Source of the DNA: Paludifilum halophilum
GTDB taxonomy: Bacteria > Bacillota > Bacilli > Thermoactinomycetales > DSM-45169
Assembly: GCF_002245355.1 (NCBI RefSeq)
Contig: NZ_NOWF01000008.1
Span: 62,001-126,000 of the forward strand
Direction: 5' to 3'
Length of the DNA: 64,000 bases
The first letter of the stretch is position 1. Each line of letters opens with the position of its first letter. A program made the translations under genes and the position numbers. Below are positions 27,936 through 37,729 of the stretch, piece after piece. Under the pieces are notes generated by a model. The model saw nothing but the letters and a program-made list of their open reading frames with translations. It made no database searches and was not told where the DNA came from.

Positions 27936-28010
27936 AACGGGCGGGAGCAACCAAAGGACAACAGTTGAAAGGTTGAGATCCCGCCCGGTAAAAAAAGATC
28001 GGGAGGGATC
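27910..28010 (+). promoter_or_regulatory. Mutually exclusive hairpins upstream of the EamA gene (attenuator-like)
   Basis: Segment A (CTCCCGCCCG, 27910-27919) pairs perfectly with B (CGGGCGGGAG, 27938-27947). B also pairs over 9 bp with C (TCCCGCCCG, 27979-27987). C with its flank (27977-27987) pairs at 10 of 11 positions with D (28000-28010), which contains the SD GGGAGGG of the transporter. A:B plus C:D would hide the SD, while B:C would free it. Confidence 0.55.
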
Positions 28011-28013
28011 GTG

Positions 28014-28916
28014 ATGAGACAGGGATGGTTGTGGGTCTGCCTGGGGGCGGTTCTGTGGGGGACTGCCGGGATGGCGGCCAAGATATTGACCGGAGAGTAC
28101 GGGATGGATGCGTTGGGAGTGGCGGCTTGGCGGTTACTACTCAGCTTGCCGCTGCTCCTCCCCGCCGCCGTGGCGGAAGCCCGGGGGCGGGGGCCGCAGG
28201 GCAGTGTGAAACGGACCCATTGGCGGTGGTTTTTCCTGTTCGGGGCTGCGGTGGCGGGATACCAGGCGTCGTTTTTCACTTCGGTGGAGATGACCCGAGT
28301 GTCGACAGCTACACTGTTGACGATCTGTACAGCGCCGATCCTGGTGGCTGTGATCGCCCGGACGGTTCTGAGGGAGCCTCAGGAGAAGCGAACGTGGCTG
28401 GCCATGAGTCTGGGCCTGATTGGGGTCGCCCTCCTTGTCGGAGTGGACAGTCTGGCCGGCTTGGCAGTCGGACGGTATGTTTGGGGAAATGGGTGGGCCC
28501 TGGTAGCGGCGGCCTGTTACGGAGGGTATGTCGTAATCGGGAAGAGACTGTTGGAGGAAGTATCCCCTTTCCGGGTGACCGGGTACGCTTTTGCCGTCGG
28601 GGCTGTCCTCATGCTTCCGGCGCTTGAGTGGCCGGAACCCTCCTGGACGGCATGGATGCTTCTCCTGTATCTCGGTTTCATCCCTACAGGATTCGCTTAT
28701 CTTCTCTACATCCGGGGACTGGAACAAACGACAGCGACACGGGCATCCATCGCCGCGTTACTGGAACCTCTTACCGCTTCGGTGCTGGCGGTAATCTTCC
28801 TGGGGGAGCGATTGACTGTTTGGGGATGGTTGGGAGGCGGTATGCTTCTCTTCTCCCTCACATGGCTGTCCATCCCCGGGAGGCACCGGGAAAAACAGGC
28901 GGTCTCGAACCCTTGA
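28014..28916 (+). CDS. EamA/DMT-superfamily transporter
   Basis: 300-residue membrane protein with ten predicted helices arranged as two EamA repeats. The first starts WVCLGAVLWGTAGMAAK; the second has GNGWALVAAACYGGYVVIG and GLEQTTATRASIAALLEPL. Members export amino acids, purines or metabolites; the substrate is not evident here. The ATG at 28014 is 7 nt after GGAGG, with a GTG at 28011 as alternative. The SD lies inside a hairpin described separately. Confidence 0.88.
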   Translation: MRQGWLWVCLGAVLWGTAGMAAKILTGEYGMDALGVAAWRLLLSLPLLLPAAVAEARGRGPQGSVKRTHWRWFFLFGAAVAGYQASFFTSVEMTRVSTATLLTICTAPILVAVIARTVLREPQEKRTWLAMSLGLIGVALLVGVDSLAGLAVGRYVWGNGWALVAAACYGGYVVIGKRLLEEVSPFRVTGYAFAVGAVLMLPALEWPEPSWTAWMLLLYLGFIPTGFAYLLYIRGLEQTTATRASIAALLEPLTASVLAVIFLGERLTVWGWLGGGMLLFSLTWLSIPGRHREKQAVSNP

Positions 28917-29012
28917 TGCCTGTTTACATCTGAGTCTCAAAAGGGTATAACAGGATATAGGTACTAAAAGGTGCCGAAGAATCTGGTAAAAATAAAAAAG
29001 GGGGCATTCTGT

Positions 29013-29246
29013 TTGGCCTTTGTCATCACCTCTCCTTGTAAAGACGAGAAGGCGGCTGAATGCGTAGAAGTATGTCCGGTAGACTGCATTCACGGAGACG
29101 ATGTCATGTACTACATCGACCCGGATACCTGCATCGAGTGTGGGGCTTGTGAGCCGGTCTGCCCGGTGGAAGCGATCTACGAAGAAGAAATGGTGCCGGA
29201 AGAGGAAAAAGAGTACATCGAAATTAACGCAAATTTTTTCAAGTGA
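29013..29246 (+). CDS. Seven- or eight-iron ferredoxin
   Basis: 77-residue electron carrier with cysteines in SPCKDEKAAECVEVCPVDC and CIECGACEPVCPVEAIY, the pattern of bacterial [3Fe-4S]/[4Fe-4S] or 2[4Fe-4S] ferredoxins such as Bacillus Fer. The TTG start follows AAGGGGG by 8 nt and gives the family N-terminus (M)AFVITSPC. The in-frame extension back to 28971 is not typical of the family. Confidence 0.93.
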   Translation: MAFVITSPCKDEKAAECVEVCPVDCIHGDDVMYYIDPDTCIECGACEPVCPVEAIYEEEMVPEEEKEYIEINANFFK

Positions 29247-29252
29247 GAAGCG

Positions 29253-29279
29253 GAGCGGGCGCGGAAAGGGCGCCCGCTC
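29253..29279 (+). terminator. GC-rich hairpin after ferredoxin
   Basis: A perfect 10-bp stem GAGCGGGCGC / GCGCCCGCTC with a 7-nt loop. The T tract after it is weak (TATTCGGTTT). Confidence 0.65.
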
Positions 29280-29326
29280 TATTCGGTTTCCCTGTTTGGC
29301 CGAATTGAAAAAGTGGGATTCTCCTC

Positions 29327-29356
29327 TTGACGCAGGTGGTGGTTCAGATAAATAAT
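29327..29356 (+). promoter_or_regulatory. Likely fadNAE promoter
   Basis: TTGACG at 29327-29332 and AATAAT at 29351-29356, 18 nt apart. The FadR operator lies about 110 nt downstream, in the transcribed leader, which would allow a roadblock type of repression. Confidence 0.45.
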
Positions 29357-29467
29357 AATATTTGAAAGGAGATTTTCTTTGGAGAGTTGCTGAGAAGGTA
29401 ACAGGTCACGAAGTTGAAACGCCATTTATAACCGATCCGACGGGAGAGGTTTTTTTCTACCCATCAA

Positions 29468-29487
29468 ATGAATGACTATTCATTCAT
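29468..29487 (+). promoter_or_regulatory. FadR operator of the fadNAE operon
   Basis: TGAATGACTATTCATTCA with flanking A and T forms a near-perfect palindrome and matches the Bacillales FadR (TetR-family) box TGAATGAnTAnTCATTCA. FadR is released by long-chain acyl-CoA, so the operon should be induced by fatty acids. No fadR gene is in the window. Confidence 0.9.
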
Positions 29488-29530
29488 GAAAAGTCCCCCG
29501 TCGGGAGGGTTTTTGAGAGGAGGAACTTCA

Positions 29531-31930
29531 TTGGCTGAGATCAAACGGGCAGCCGTGATCGGTGCCGGCGTCATGGGTGCGGCTATTGCCGGCCATCTGG
29601 CCAACGCAGGCATTCGTACCACTCTGCTGGATATTGTACCGAAGGAATTGACGGACAAAGAAAAGGCGAAAGGTCTCACCCTGGAAGAAAAAAGCGTTCG
29701 CAACCGACTTTCCCGGATGGGGAAGGAGCGGCTTTTCAAAGAGAAGCCGGCGCCTCTGTTCCATAAGAAAATGGCGGAAAAGATTGAAGTGGGCAATTTG
29801 GAAGACGATTTGCACTGCCTGTCCGAGGTGGACTGGGTGATTGAAGCCGTCGTGGAGAATCTGAATATCAAACAGGATCTCTTTACACGCATCGAACAGG
29901 TATGGAAGCCGGGAATCATCGTCAGCTCCAACACTTCCGGCATCTCCATCCGTGAGATGGTCGAGGGGCGTTCAGAGGCGTTCCGTTCCCATTTTCTCGG
30001 CACTCACTTTTTTAATCCCCCGCGTTATATGAAACTGTTAGAGATTATTCCGACGAAAGATACAGACCGACAGATTGTTTCAAAGATGAAAGCGTTTGCT
30101 GAAGAGACCCTGGGCAAAGGGGTCGTCGATGCCAAGGATACTCCCAACTTTATCGCCAACCGCATCGGTGTGTACGGATTGGCCATCACTTTCCAGAAGA
30201 TGCTGGAAGAGAACTTGGGTCCCGATGAAGTGGATACAGTGACCGGACGGGCGATGGGACGTCCGAAGAGCGCCACCTTCCGCACGCTGGATCTGGTGGG
30301 TTTGGACACTTTTGTCCATGTTTCCGATAATGTCCGGGAAAATGTACAGGATCCGGAAGAGAAAAAAGCCTTTGAAGTGCCCGAACTTTTGCAGGAGATG
30401 GTAGAAAAGGGATGGATCGGGGCGAAGAGCGGTCAAGGGTTTTTCAAAAAGGTGAAGGGGGAGAAGGGAAGCGAAATTTTGGCCCTGGATCCGAAGACAC
30501 GCGAGTACCGGCCCCGCAAGAAGTTGAAGGCCCCCTCTCTGGAAATGTCCAAACGGGCCAAGACGCAAAAAGAACAGTTCCGTTCCTTGGTTTATGCCGA
30601 TGACACAGCGGGGCGTCTGGCCTGGTACATTACGAAAAAAGTGCTTCTCTATTCCGCGGCGCGGATTCCGGAAATTGCCGATGACATCGTCAGTGTGGAT
30701 CGGGCCATGCGCTGGGGGTTCAATTGGGATCTCGGCCCCTTTGAGGTATGGGATGCGATTGGTGTGGAGAAGTCCGTCGCCCGAATGCGGGAAGAGGGAG
30801 AGACGATTCCGCCGTTGGTGGAAGAACTGCTTGCTTCCGGGGCCAAATCCTTTTACGAACGCACGCCGGAAACAACATCCGTTTTTCATCTCGGCGGTTC
30901 GTTCCGAAAGGTGGAGGAACATCCCAAGGCGATTTCCCTTGCCCGTTTGAAAGAGCAAAACCGAGTGATTAAATCCAACCGAGGTGCCAGCCTGATCGAT
31001 ATCGGCGATGATGTTCTCTGTCTGGAGTTCCATTCGCCGAAAAACGCGATCGCCGCGGATATCATCCAGATGATTGGGACGGCGGTCAAAGAATTGAATA
31101 CCCATTACCGCGGCCTGGTGATCGGAAACCAGGGCTCCAATTTCTGTATCGGAGCCAACCTGATGCTGATCCTGATGGAAGCCCAGGACCAGAACTGGCC
31201 GGAGCTCGATCTGATGGTCCGTCAGTTCCAGCAGACGATGGGCTCTCTGCGCTATGTCGATAAACCGGTGGTAGCCGCTCCCTTCGGGATGACCTTGGGC
31301 GGCGGTGTGGAAGTCGCTCTGCCGGCGGACCGGATTCAAGCTTCTGCGGAAACGTATATGGGTCTGGTGGAGACCGGGGTCGGACTGATTCCCGGCGGCG
31401 GCGGAAACAAAGAACTGCTGCTGCGCTGGATGGACGGGGTGGATCCCAAGGACCGCCTGGTGCTGCAGCCTCTGGTGAACCATGTTTTTGAAACGATCGC
31501 CATGGCCAAGGTGTCCACCAGTGCGATGGAAGCCCGGGATTACAAGTTTTTGCGGGAAAGCGACGGGATCAGTATGAACGGGGATCACCTCATCTTTGAG
31601 GCCAAACAGGCGGTATTGGCCATGGACCAAAGCGGATATCGCGCTCCCGAGCGGAAAAAGATCCCGGTCGTAGGCGAAACCGGTTATAACACCCTTCGTC
31701 TGGGTGCTTACGAGATGCTGCAATCCGGCTACATCAGCCAACACGACTACAAGATCGCTTCCAAGCTGGCTTATGTTCTCGCCGGCGGAAACCTGCCGGA
31801 AGGGACCCTGGTGGACGAACAGTACCTGTTGGATATTGAACGGGAAGCTTTCCTCAGTCTGGCCGGTGAGCCCAAGTCTCAGCAGCGGATGCAGCACATG
31901 CTGACCAAGAACAAACCCCTGCGCAACTGA
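29531..31930 (+). CDS. fadN: 3-hydroxyacyl-CoA dehydrogenase / enoyl-CoA hydratase
   Basis: 799-residue bifunctional beta-oxidation enzyme. The NAD-binding Rossmann motif GAGVMG (residues 10-15) opens the dehydrogenase domain, with the SSNTSG and [11 protein letters not shown] blocks. The hydratase-like domain lies in the C-terminal half ([20 protein letters not shown]). The TTG start at 29531 follows GAGGAGG and gives the family N-terminus (M)[12 protein letters not shown]. It is first in the operon fadN-fadA-fadE and follows a FadR operator. Confidence 0.94.
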   Translation: MAEIKRAAVIGAGVMGAAIAGHLANAGIRTTLLDIVPKELTDKEKAKGLTLEEKSVRNRLSRMGKERLFKEKPAPLFHKKMAEKIEVGNLEDDLHCLSEVDWVIEAVVENLNIKQDLFTRIEQVWKPGIIVSSNTSGISIREMVEGRSEAFRSHFLGTHFFNPPRYMKLLEIIPTKDTDRQIVSKMKAFAEETLGKGVVDAKDTPNFIANRIGVYGLAITFQKMLEENLGPDEVDTVTGRAMGRPKSATFRTLDLVGLDTFVHVSDNVRENVQDPEEKKAFEVPELLQEMVEKGWIGAKSGQGFFKKVKGEKGSEILALDPKTREYRPRKKLKAPSLEMSKRAKTQKEQFRSLVYADDTAGRLAWYITKKVLLYSAARIPEIADDIVSVDRAMRWGFNWDLGPFEVWDAIGVEKSVARMREEGETIPPLVEELLASGAKSFYERTPETTSVFHLGGSFRKVEEHPKAISLARLKEQNRVIKSNRGASLIDIGDDVLCLEFHSPKNAIAADIIQMIGTAVKELNTHYRGLVIGNQGSNFCIGANLMLILMEAQDQNWPELDLMVRQFQQTMGSLRYVDKPVVAAPFGMTLGGGVEVALPADRIQASAETYMGLVETGVGLIPGGGGNKELLLRWMDGVDPKDRLVLQPLVNHVFETIAMAKVSTSAMEARDYKFLRESDGISMNGDHLIFEAKQAVLAMDQSGYRAPERKKIPVVGETGYNTLRLGAYEMLQSGYISQHDYKIASKLAYVLAGGNLPEGTLVDEQYLLDIEREAFLSLAGEPKSQQRMQHMLTKNKPLRN

Positions 31931-31985
31931 CGGTTGTAAGGATTTTGAAGTGCGGGGCACCGAACAACCCGAAGGAGGAGAGAGT

Positions 31986-33167
31986 ATGCGCGAAGCAGTC
32001 ATCGTCGCCGCCGCCCGTACCGCTGTCGGTAAAGCAAATCGCGGGTCGCTCAAGGACACCCGCCCCGACGATCTGGGAGCCGCGGTGGTCGAGGATTTAA
32101 TGAAACGGGTTCCTCAGCTGGATCCCGGAGAAGTGGAAGATGTCGTCATGGGTTGTTCCTTTCCGGAGGGGGAACAGGGGATGAATGTCGCCCGAGTCAT
32201 CGCCTTGCGGGCGGGCTTGCCCACTACGGCGGCAGGCCTGACGATCAACCGGTTTTGTTCCTCCGGTCTGCAATCCATCGCCATCGCCGCCCAACACATC
32301 ATGGCCGGATTTGCCGACACAGTGATCGCCGGCGGTGTGGAGAGTATGAGCATCGTTCCCATGGGCGGTTACAAACCGGCTCCCAATCCTCATCTGATGG
32401 ATCACGGTCCGGAGCTGTACATGTCCATGGGCCACACGGCGGAGGAAGTGGCCGAACGGTACGGGGTTTCCCGGGAAGATCAGGACCGGTTCGCTCTGAG
32501 AAGCCATCAGAACGCGATTCAGGCGATCCAAGAAGGACGTTTTAAGGAAGAGATCGTCCCGGTCACGGTCAAAAAGCGGTATCTGGGGGATGACAACCGA
32601 TTGCAGGAGGAATCATTCGTTTTTGATACCGATGAGGGGCCGCGTCCCGATACCTCCCTGGAAAAGCTGGCCGCTTTGCGCCCTGCTTTCCGGGTCGGAG
32701 GGTCCGTCACGGCCGGCAACTCTTCTCAGACCAGCGACGGTGCCGCCGGGGTGATCGTCATGTCCCGGGAAAAGGCGGAATCGTTGGGAGTCCAACCCCT
32801 CGCCGTCTTCCGTTCTTTCTGCGTCGGCGGAGTGGATCCTGATGTGATGGGAATCGGCCCGGTCGTCGCTGTTCCTAAAGCCTTGGAGAAAGCGGGAATC
32901 ACCTTGGATCAGGTGGATCTGGTGGAATTGAACGAAGCCTTTGCTGCCCAGTCTCTGCAAGTGATTCGCCATTTGGAGATCGATCCGGAGATCGTTAATG
33001 TCAATGGCGGTGCGATCGCCTTGGGCCATCCTCTGGGCTGTTCCGGTGCCAAGTTGACGGCGACGATTTTACACGAGCTGGCTCGCCGCAAGCAGAAGTA
33101 CGGGTTGGTCACCATGTGTATGGGCGGCGGTATGGGTGCCGCCGGCGTCTTTGAAATGGTGCAGTAA
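31986..33167 (+). CDS. fadA: Acetyl-CoA C-acyltransferase (thiolase)
   Basis: 393-residue thiolase that cleaves 3-ketoacyl-CoA in the last step of beta-oxidation. Catalytic Cys91 lies in NRFCSSG, the active-site block is NEAFAAQ, and the C-terminal [10 protein letters not shown] carries the second Cys. The ATG at 31986 follows GGAGGAGAG. The 55-nt gap from fadN fits one operon. Confidence 0.95.
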   Translation: MREAVIVAAARTAVGKANRGSLKDTRPDDLGAAVVEDLMKRVPQLDPGEVEDVVMGCSFPEGEQGMNVARVIALRAGLPTTAAGLTINRFCSSGLQSIAIAAQHIMAGFADTVIAGGVESMSIVPMGGYKPAPNPHLMDHGPELYMSMGHTAEEVAERYGVSREDQDRFALRSHQNAIQAIQEGRFKEEIVPVTVKKRYLGDDNRLQEESFVFDTDEGPRPDTSLEKLAALRPAFRVGGSVTAGNSSQTSDGAAGVIVMSREKAESLGVQPLAVFRSFCVGGVDPDVMGIGPVVAVPKALEKAGITLDQVDLVELNEAFAAQSLQVIRHLEIDPEIVNVNGGAIALGHPLGCSGAKLTATILHELARRKQKYGLVTMCMGGGMGAAGVFEMVQ

Positions 33168-33207
33168 ACGGGTTTGATTAGAGAAAAATCGAAGGAGGAA
33201 GATAACG

Positions 33208-34983
33208 ATGGCGTCAGACACGATCACCAAAGGGGGCAGCTTCCTGCTGGAAGAAATCTCCCCGGCCGATGTATTCACCCCGGAGGATTTGAATGAAGAG
33301 CACAAGATGATGGCTAAAACCACCGAGGATTTTGTCAAGGATCAAGTGTGGCCGGTACTGGAGGAGATTGAACAGCACAACTTCGATCACAGCGTCCGTT
33401 TGCTGAAACAGGCCGGTGAACTGGGTCTTCTCGGTGCTGACGTCCCGGAGGAATACGGCGGTTTAGGTCTGGACAAAGTCAGCTCCACTCTGATCACGGA
33501 AAAGGTTTCCCTGGGTCGTGGATTCGGCTTGAGCCATGGGGCCCATGTGGGAATCGGAACCTTGCCGATCGTGTTCTTCGGTACGGAGGAACAAAAGAAA
33601 AAGTATCTGCCGCCTTTGGCCTCCGGTGAAAAGTTTGCCGCCTATGCCTTGACAGAGCCGGGTTCGGGATCCGACGCCCTCGGTGCGAAAACGGTAGCCA
33701 AAAAATCCGAGGACGGCCAATACTACCTTCTCACCGGTGAGAAACAGTGGATCACCAACTCCGCCTTTGCCGACGTTTTTGTCGTCTATGCCAAGATCGA
33801 CGGAGAAAAGTTCACCGCATTCATCGTAGAGCGGGATTTTGAAGGGGTTTCCACCGGACCGGAGGAGAAAAAAATGGGGATCAAAGGGTCCTCCACTCGG
33901 ACCCTGATCCTGGATGAAGCTAAAGTACCTGTGGAAAACGTGTTGGGGGAAATCGGCAAGGGGCATCGAATCGCCTTTAACATTTTGAATATCGGTCGTT
34001 ATAAGCTGGCGGTGGGCTGTGTCGGTTCCTGCAAACGAGCCATTGAAATCTCCGCCAAGTATGCTAATGAACGCAAACAGTTCAACACTCCCATCGCCCA
34101 GTTTCCGCTGATTCAGGAAAAGTTGGCGACGATGGCCGCCAAGACCTTCGCAGCGGAAAGCATGGTGTACCGCACCACGGGCTTATACGATGAGGGTCTG
34201 AGCCGGCTGGAGGGATCCGACGGTTCCAGCGCCGCCAAAGCCATCGCCGAATATGCCCTGGAGTGTTCCGTCAACAAGGTATTCGGTTCCGAAGTTCTGG
34301 ATTATGTTGTGGATGAAGGGGTTCAGATTCACGGCGGCTATGGCTTCATGCAGGAATACGAAATCGAAAATATGTATCGGGATTCCCGGATTAATCGCAT
34401 TTTCGAAGGGACCAACGAGATTAACCGTCTCCTGATCCCCTCCACCCTGATGCGCAAGACGATGAAAGGGGAACTTCCTTTCATGGAAAAGGCGGGCTCC
34501 CTCCAGGAAGAATTGATGACGATGATGCCGACACTCCCGGATGAGGAACCGGCCCCCTTGGAAGAGGAGTTCGAACGGATCGAAAATGCCAAAAAGCTGT
34601 TCCTGATGACCGCCGGCCTTGCGGTGGAAAAATACCAAAACGATCTGGAGAAAGAGCAGGAGATCCTGCGGGATATCGCGGATATCGCCATCGAGATCTT
34701 CGCTATGGAAAGCGCTGTACTGCGGGCGAAAAAAGCCTTGGATAAAGACGGAGAAGAAAAGGCGAAGATGAAATTGGACCTGGCCCGGGCCTATGTATAT
34801 GAGGCTTTCCCCCGTATCGAACAGAAAGGGCGTCACATCCTTTCTTCCATCGAGGAAGGGGATCTATTGCGCACACAGCTTTCCATCATGAAAAAGCTGA
34901 CTCGATATGAATTGATTAACGAAGTGGCTCTCAAGCGGACCATCGCCAAACGCATCTTGGATGCCGAGCGTTACGTTGTTTAA
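33208..34983 (+). CDS. fadE: Acyl-CoA dehydrogenase
   Basis: 591-residue FAD enzyme catalysing the first oxidation step of the beta-oxidation spiral. Visible blocks are [15 protein letters not shown] (FAD binding), GIKGSST, the acyl-CoA dehydrogenase segment [19 protein letters not shown], and FEGTNEINR. The length is that of the long Bacillus FadE type with a C-terminal extension of about 150 residues. GAAGGAGG precedes the ATG. It is followed by a strong terminator. Confidence 0.95.
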   Translation: MASDTITKGGSFLLEEISPADVFTPEDLNEEHKMMAKTTEDFVKDQVWPVLEEIEQHNFDHSVRLLKQAGELGLLGADVPEEYGGLGLDKVSSTLITEKVSLGRGFGLSHGAHVGIGTLPIVFFGTEEQKKKYLPPLASGEKFAAYALTEPGSGSDALGAKTVAKKSEDGQYYLLTGEKQWITNSAFADVFVVYAKIDGEKFTAFIVERDFEGVSTGPEEKKMGIKGSSTRTLILDEAKVPVENVLGEIGKGHRIAFNILNIGRYKLAVGCVGSCKRAIEISAKYANERKQFNTPIAQFPLIQEKLATMAAKTFAAESMVYRTTGLYDEGLSRLEGSDGSSAAKAIAEYALECSVNKVFGSEVLDYVVDEGVQIHGGYGFMQEYEIENMYRDSRINRIFEGTNEINRLLIPSTLMRKTMKGELPFMEKAGSLQEELMTMMPTLPDEEPAPLEEEFERIENAKKLFLMTAGLAVEKYQNDLEKEQEILRDIADIAIEIFAMESAVLRAKKALDKDGEEKAKMKLDLARAYVYEAFPRIEQKGRHILSSIEEGDLLRTQLSIMKKLTRYELINEVALKRTIAKRILDAERYVV

Positions 34984-35009
34984 CGGGAGTCAGCCGATTC
35001 TTTTTTCGA

Positions 35010-35039
35010 CCCACGGACGTTGTCCGTGGGTGTTTTTTT
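35010..35039 (+). terminator. Intrinsic terminator of the fad operon
   Basis: A 9-bp stem CCCACGGAC / GTCCGTGGG with a 3-nt loop is followed by TGTTTTTTT. Confidence 0.92.
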
Positions 35040-35126
35040 ATTGAAAAGGATAGGTTATGATTGCCATAAGAAAGAAGAATCTTTATACTATGAATCGTAT
35101 TCATCGACTTTTGAGGAGAGATTGAT

Positions 35127-35501
35127 TTGACCAATGTCGATTTAAAGGAACAGTTGGATGAACGTCAGTTGGCGATTGCAAACAGCGAATTGGAAAACCA
35201 GAAAAAGTCGGTTGTATTGGCGTATGTCTTATGGTTTTTCTTAGGAGCTTTCGGTGCCCACCGTTATTATGCGGGTAAAATCGCTTCCGGATTGATCTTT
35301 TTGGGAATGACCATCGTCTGCTGGATTCTGGCCACGATTGTGACCATTATCACCTTTGGACTTCTGGGTTGGATTTTCTTATTGCCGATCACGATCTGGT
35401 GGATTGTGGACGCGTTTTTACTGCATGGTTTGATCCATCAGGCCAATGTGAAGAAGGAACGCGTCATTCTGGAACAAATTCAACAACAGCAGGCTTCCTG
35501 A
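35127..35501 (+). CDS. TM2-domain membrane protein
   Basis: 124 residues. A polar N-terminus precedes the TM2 domain: AYVLWFFLGAFGAHRYYAGKI, then a helix pair (LIFLGMTIVCWILATIVTII and IFLLPITIWWIVDAFLL). The TTG start lies 6 nt after GGAGAG. Function of TM2 proteins is not established. A second TM2 gene lies 210 nt downstream. Confidence 0.8.
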   Translation: MTNVDLKEQLDERQLAIANSELENQKKSVVLAYVLWFFLGAFGAHRYYAGKIASGLIFLGMTIVCWILATIVTIITFGLLGWIFLLPITIWWIVDAFLLHGLIHQANVKKERVILEQIQQQQAS

Positions 35502-35542
35502 GGGGTGCGTAGCCCTGGGTATTATCAGTTTTTATCCTTCGT

Positions 35543-35573
35543 TGGAGATGGTCGAATTGACAGGCCATCTCCA
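35543..35573 (+). terminator. Terminator-like hairpin between the two TM2 genes
   Basis: TGGAGATGG pairs with CCATCTCCA across a 13-nt loop and is followed by TTTCTATAC. A moderate candidate. Confidence 0.5.
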
Positions 35574-35711
35574 TTTCTATACTCTCTCCCACCGCGTCTT
35601 TGCTAAGTAAGGTGGAAAGGTGGGCTACCGGTGTTTTTTGGAGTCCGGCCGTTCGTCCGGTAAAATAGAGGAGGTTGCAACTCATCCATCAAAAAAGCGG
35701 AGGTTATCGAT

Positions 35712-36038
35712 ATGGATCACTCCAAACCCCCGGCGGACGGGCGCTCTCCAGCCACCGCCGAGCGCGGCGATAAAGAGAAAATCTGGACGGCCTACGGATT
35801 ATGGCTTTTTTTGGGGAGCTTCGGGGCGCATCGGTTTTATTTCGGAAAATGGGTGACCGGCTTTTTAATGGCCTTTGCCGGTGCCGCCACTTGGACACTG
35901 GCGATTATTTTTGCCGTTATCCCCGGTTCCGTGTGGGTCGTGGCGGCCCCTTTTCTGTTGTGGTGGGGGATTGACGCCTTTCTGATCCCTCGATGGGTTC
36001 GGCTGACAAGCGCATCCGGTGATGAAGGGGATTCATAA
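35712..36038 (+). CDS. TM2-domain membrane protein
   Basis: 108 residues. A hydrophilic N-terminus is followed by the TM2 signature GLWLFLGSFGAHRFYFGKWV and two membrane segments, the second ending LLWWGIDAFLIPRWV. Related to the preceding TM2 gene but clearly diverged, so an old tandem duplication is possible. GCGGAGG lies 8-9 nt before the ATG. Confidence 0.8.
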   Translation: MDHSKPPADGRSPATAERGDKEKIWTAYGLWLFLGSFGAHRFYFGKWVTGFLMAFAGAATWTLAIIFAVIPGSVWVVAAPFLLWWGIDAFLIPRWVRLTSASGDEGDS

Positions 36039-36041
36039 AAA

Positions 36042-36067
36042 AGATCCTCCCATTGTGCGGAGGATCT
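36042..36067 (-). terminator. Hairpin, terminator on the minus strand
   Basis: AGATCCTCC and GGAGGATCT form a 9-bp stem. The adjacent A run on the plus strand becomes a T run when read on the minus strand. No minus-strand gene ends here, so it may be a leftover. Confidence 0.4.
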
Positions 36068-36089
36068 GCAAAAGGATCATGAATCTTTG

Positions 36090-36234
36090 TTGCGTTCGCG
36101 AACGCGAAACAGCGGCGGAACGGGATTGGGACTGGCCATTGCGAAGGAATTTGTGGAGGCCCCATAACGGAACCATTCATGTGAAAAGCCGTCCGGGTCG
36201 GGGTACCACCTTCACCGTCCGGTTTCCTTTTTAA
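36090..36234 (+). pseudogene. Remnant of a sensor histidine kinase C-terminus
   Basis: The frame from 36090 reads LLRSRTRNSGGTGLGLAIAK then EFVEAP and stop. The other frame continues with HNGTIHVKSRPGRGTTF to 36234. Together they form the ATP-lid and last strand of a HATPase_c domain, split by one extra C near 36159-36164. Nothing else of the kinase remains upstream, so this is the trace of a deleted two-component gene. Confidence 0.8.
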
Positions 36235-36578
36235 CCCGGAAGATTGTCGAAAGATGAAATTTTACTTTCGACAACTCGGCCAATATCAGACATAGAAATC
36301 AATAAAGGGATAAGAAGTGATTTTATTAGATAGAAAATGATGATTATATTAAAAATAAATAAAAATAGTTGATAATTTTCCTGAATGGAATTAAAATAGA
36401 AAGACAATATCTCCCTGGGACCTGGCTGGATTCTGTCCGTCGGCGGGTAGAGATCGAGGCTGGAGGGCAACCCGGCGCGAAGTCGGAAATCGGTCCCTGT
36501 ACCCAGTTATCGTGAATGAGACCCTGGAACTGGTGATGAAGCCGGCGAATGGTGCGGCCCGGTCCGGAGGTGTAAGAC
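36235..36578. other. Intergenic region with one hairpin
   Basis: An inverted repeat TTGTCGAAAG (36244-36253) with CTTTCGACAA (36265-36274) lacks a T tract. The next 130 bp are very AT-rich and could hold the promoter of the following gene. No ORF with an SD was found. Confidence 0.4.
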
Positions 36579-37706
36579 ATGAGCCGTCGCTGGGTAGACG
36601 TTTGGCTGACTGTTTTTTTCGGTCTTCCGGTGTTGATCGCTTTTCTCTATGTGGCGGTGTACCAGGGGCTCGTGGTGTCGAAAGATTTTTACTGGTTTTG
36701 GCTGGGGGAGACCTTCTTTTATTTGGGGCTTCCTGCAGTGGCGTTAGCAACGTGGCGAATCCACTGGGGTAAGAGGCACCCGGTCGGCTATGCGCTCATC
36801 ACGCTATTGATGATGATCGGGATTATTTACATGGGAGGCAAGGACTGGGTCAGTCATTCCGGGGAGGTCTCCTCGGCCAGGCTCGTACCCCTCGGGATTT
36901 CCCAAGATCAGTTGGTGACGGCGGAGAGGAGCTATTCCATTCCCTATTTTCCCTATGACGAAGATCGGTTGATTCGGGCCGTCCGACAGAAAGAACCCGT
37001 TGAAGTCCATCAAGTGGAAGGAAAAAATACCATCTTGGCTTTTGCCGAAGAGGATTATATCTCCTATCCCTGGACAGAGCGGGCGTTGGATGTCGGGCTG
37101 GGCCTGTTGGCCGCCGGAGTGTTTACGGTTTTTTTTCTTGTGGCGATGGGAATCTGGTGGCGAAGTTACTGTATCAAAGGGGAAAATCTGATGATAACCC
37201 GATGGGGACGCCGAACCGTCGTTTCTTTGTTGGAAGCGATTCAGATTCGGTTGGATCGCGAGAGGGAGGAGGTCCGGGTGGAGACAGAGGAAGTGGTGTA
37301 CTGCTTTCCCTATGAGAAGAAATTGGCGGAGGAAATCAAGTCCGCGGCTGTGCGGGTGGGGCTGATCTCCCTGGACGGAGGGAGTCGTTGGTTCCGCAGG
37401 AGGCAGTATCGGGAACTCCGCATTGAACCTCAATGTTTATTACTGATCAGCGACATAGAGGAAGCCATCCCTCTGGCGGATATTGTGTCGATGGGCTGGG
37501 AGGGCGCTGTCCGTATCACGACGGAAGAGGGTTCAGACTATTTGGTAACGGATGAACGGTATACCGATCGGGCCTGGTTTGAGGAATTGGCGAAAAGAGT
37601 CAAGCGGATATGGTTCCGGGAGGGATGGCCCTACACCGTTGAAGTAGATCCTTCATCCGGCGGCATGTTTCTGACTTCCCACCTTCCGTCGGAGGAAGAA
37701 CGCTGA
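36579..37706 (+). CDS. Membrane protein of unknown function
   Basis: 375 residues; no family recognised. Three N-terminal membrane helices (about residues 8-30, 41-60 and 70-85) are followed by an extracytoplasmic segment of about 80 residues. A fourth helix (GLGLLAAGVFTVFFLVAMGI) precedes a C-terminal domain that looks PH-like: two copies of a short pattern, MITRWGRRTVVSLLEAIQIR and LLLISDIEEAIPLADIVSMG. GGAGGTG lies 6 nt before the ATG. Confidence 0.65.
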   Translation: MSRRWVDVWLTVFFGLPVLIAFLYVAVYQGLVVSKDFYWFWLGETFFYLGLPAVALATWRIHWGKRHPVGYALITLLMMIGIIYMGGKDWVSHSGEVSSARLVPLGISQDQLVTAERSYSIPYFPYDEDRLIRAVRQKEPVEVHQVEGKNTILAFAEEDYISYPWTERALDVGLGLLAAGVFTVFFLVAMGIWWRSYCIKGENLMITRWGRRTVVSLLEAIQIRLDREREEVRVETEEVVYCFPYEKKLAEEIKSAAVRVGLISLDGGSRWFRRRQYRELRIEPQCLLLISDIEEAIPLADIVSMGWEGAVRITTEEGSDYLVTDERYTDRAWFEELAKRVKRIWFREGWPYTVEVDPSSGGMFLTSHLPSEEER

Positions 37707-37729
37707 CGAAACAAGCCAGGAGACCGGAT

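Noticed and set aside
30080-32059. 659-codon minus-strand frame opposite fadN
   Set aside because: Antisense of a well-supported operon, no SD or domain; product of codon bias.
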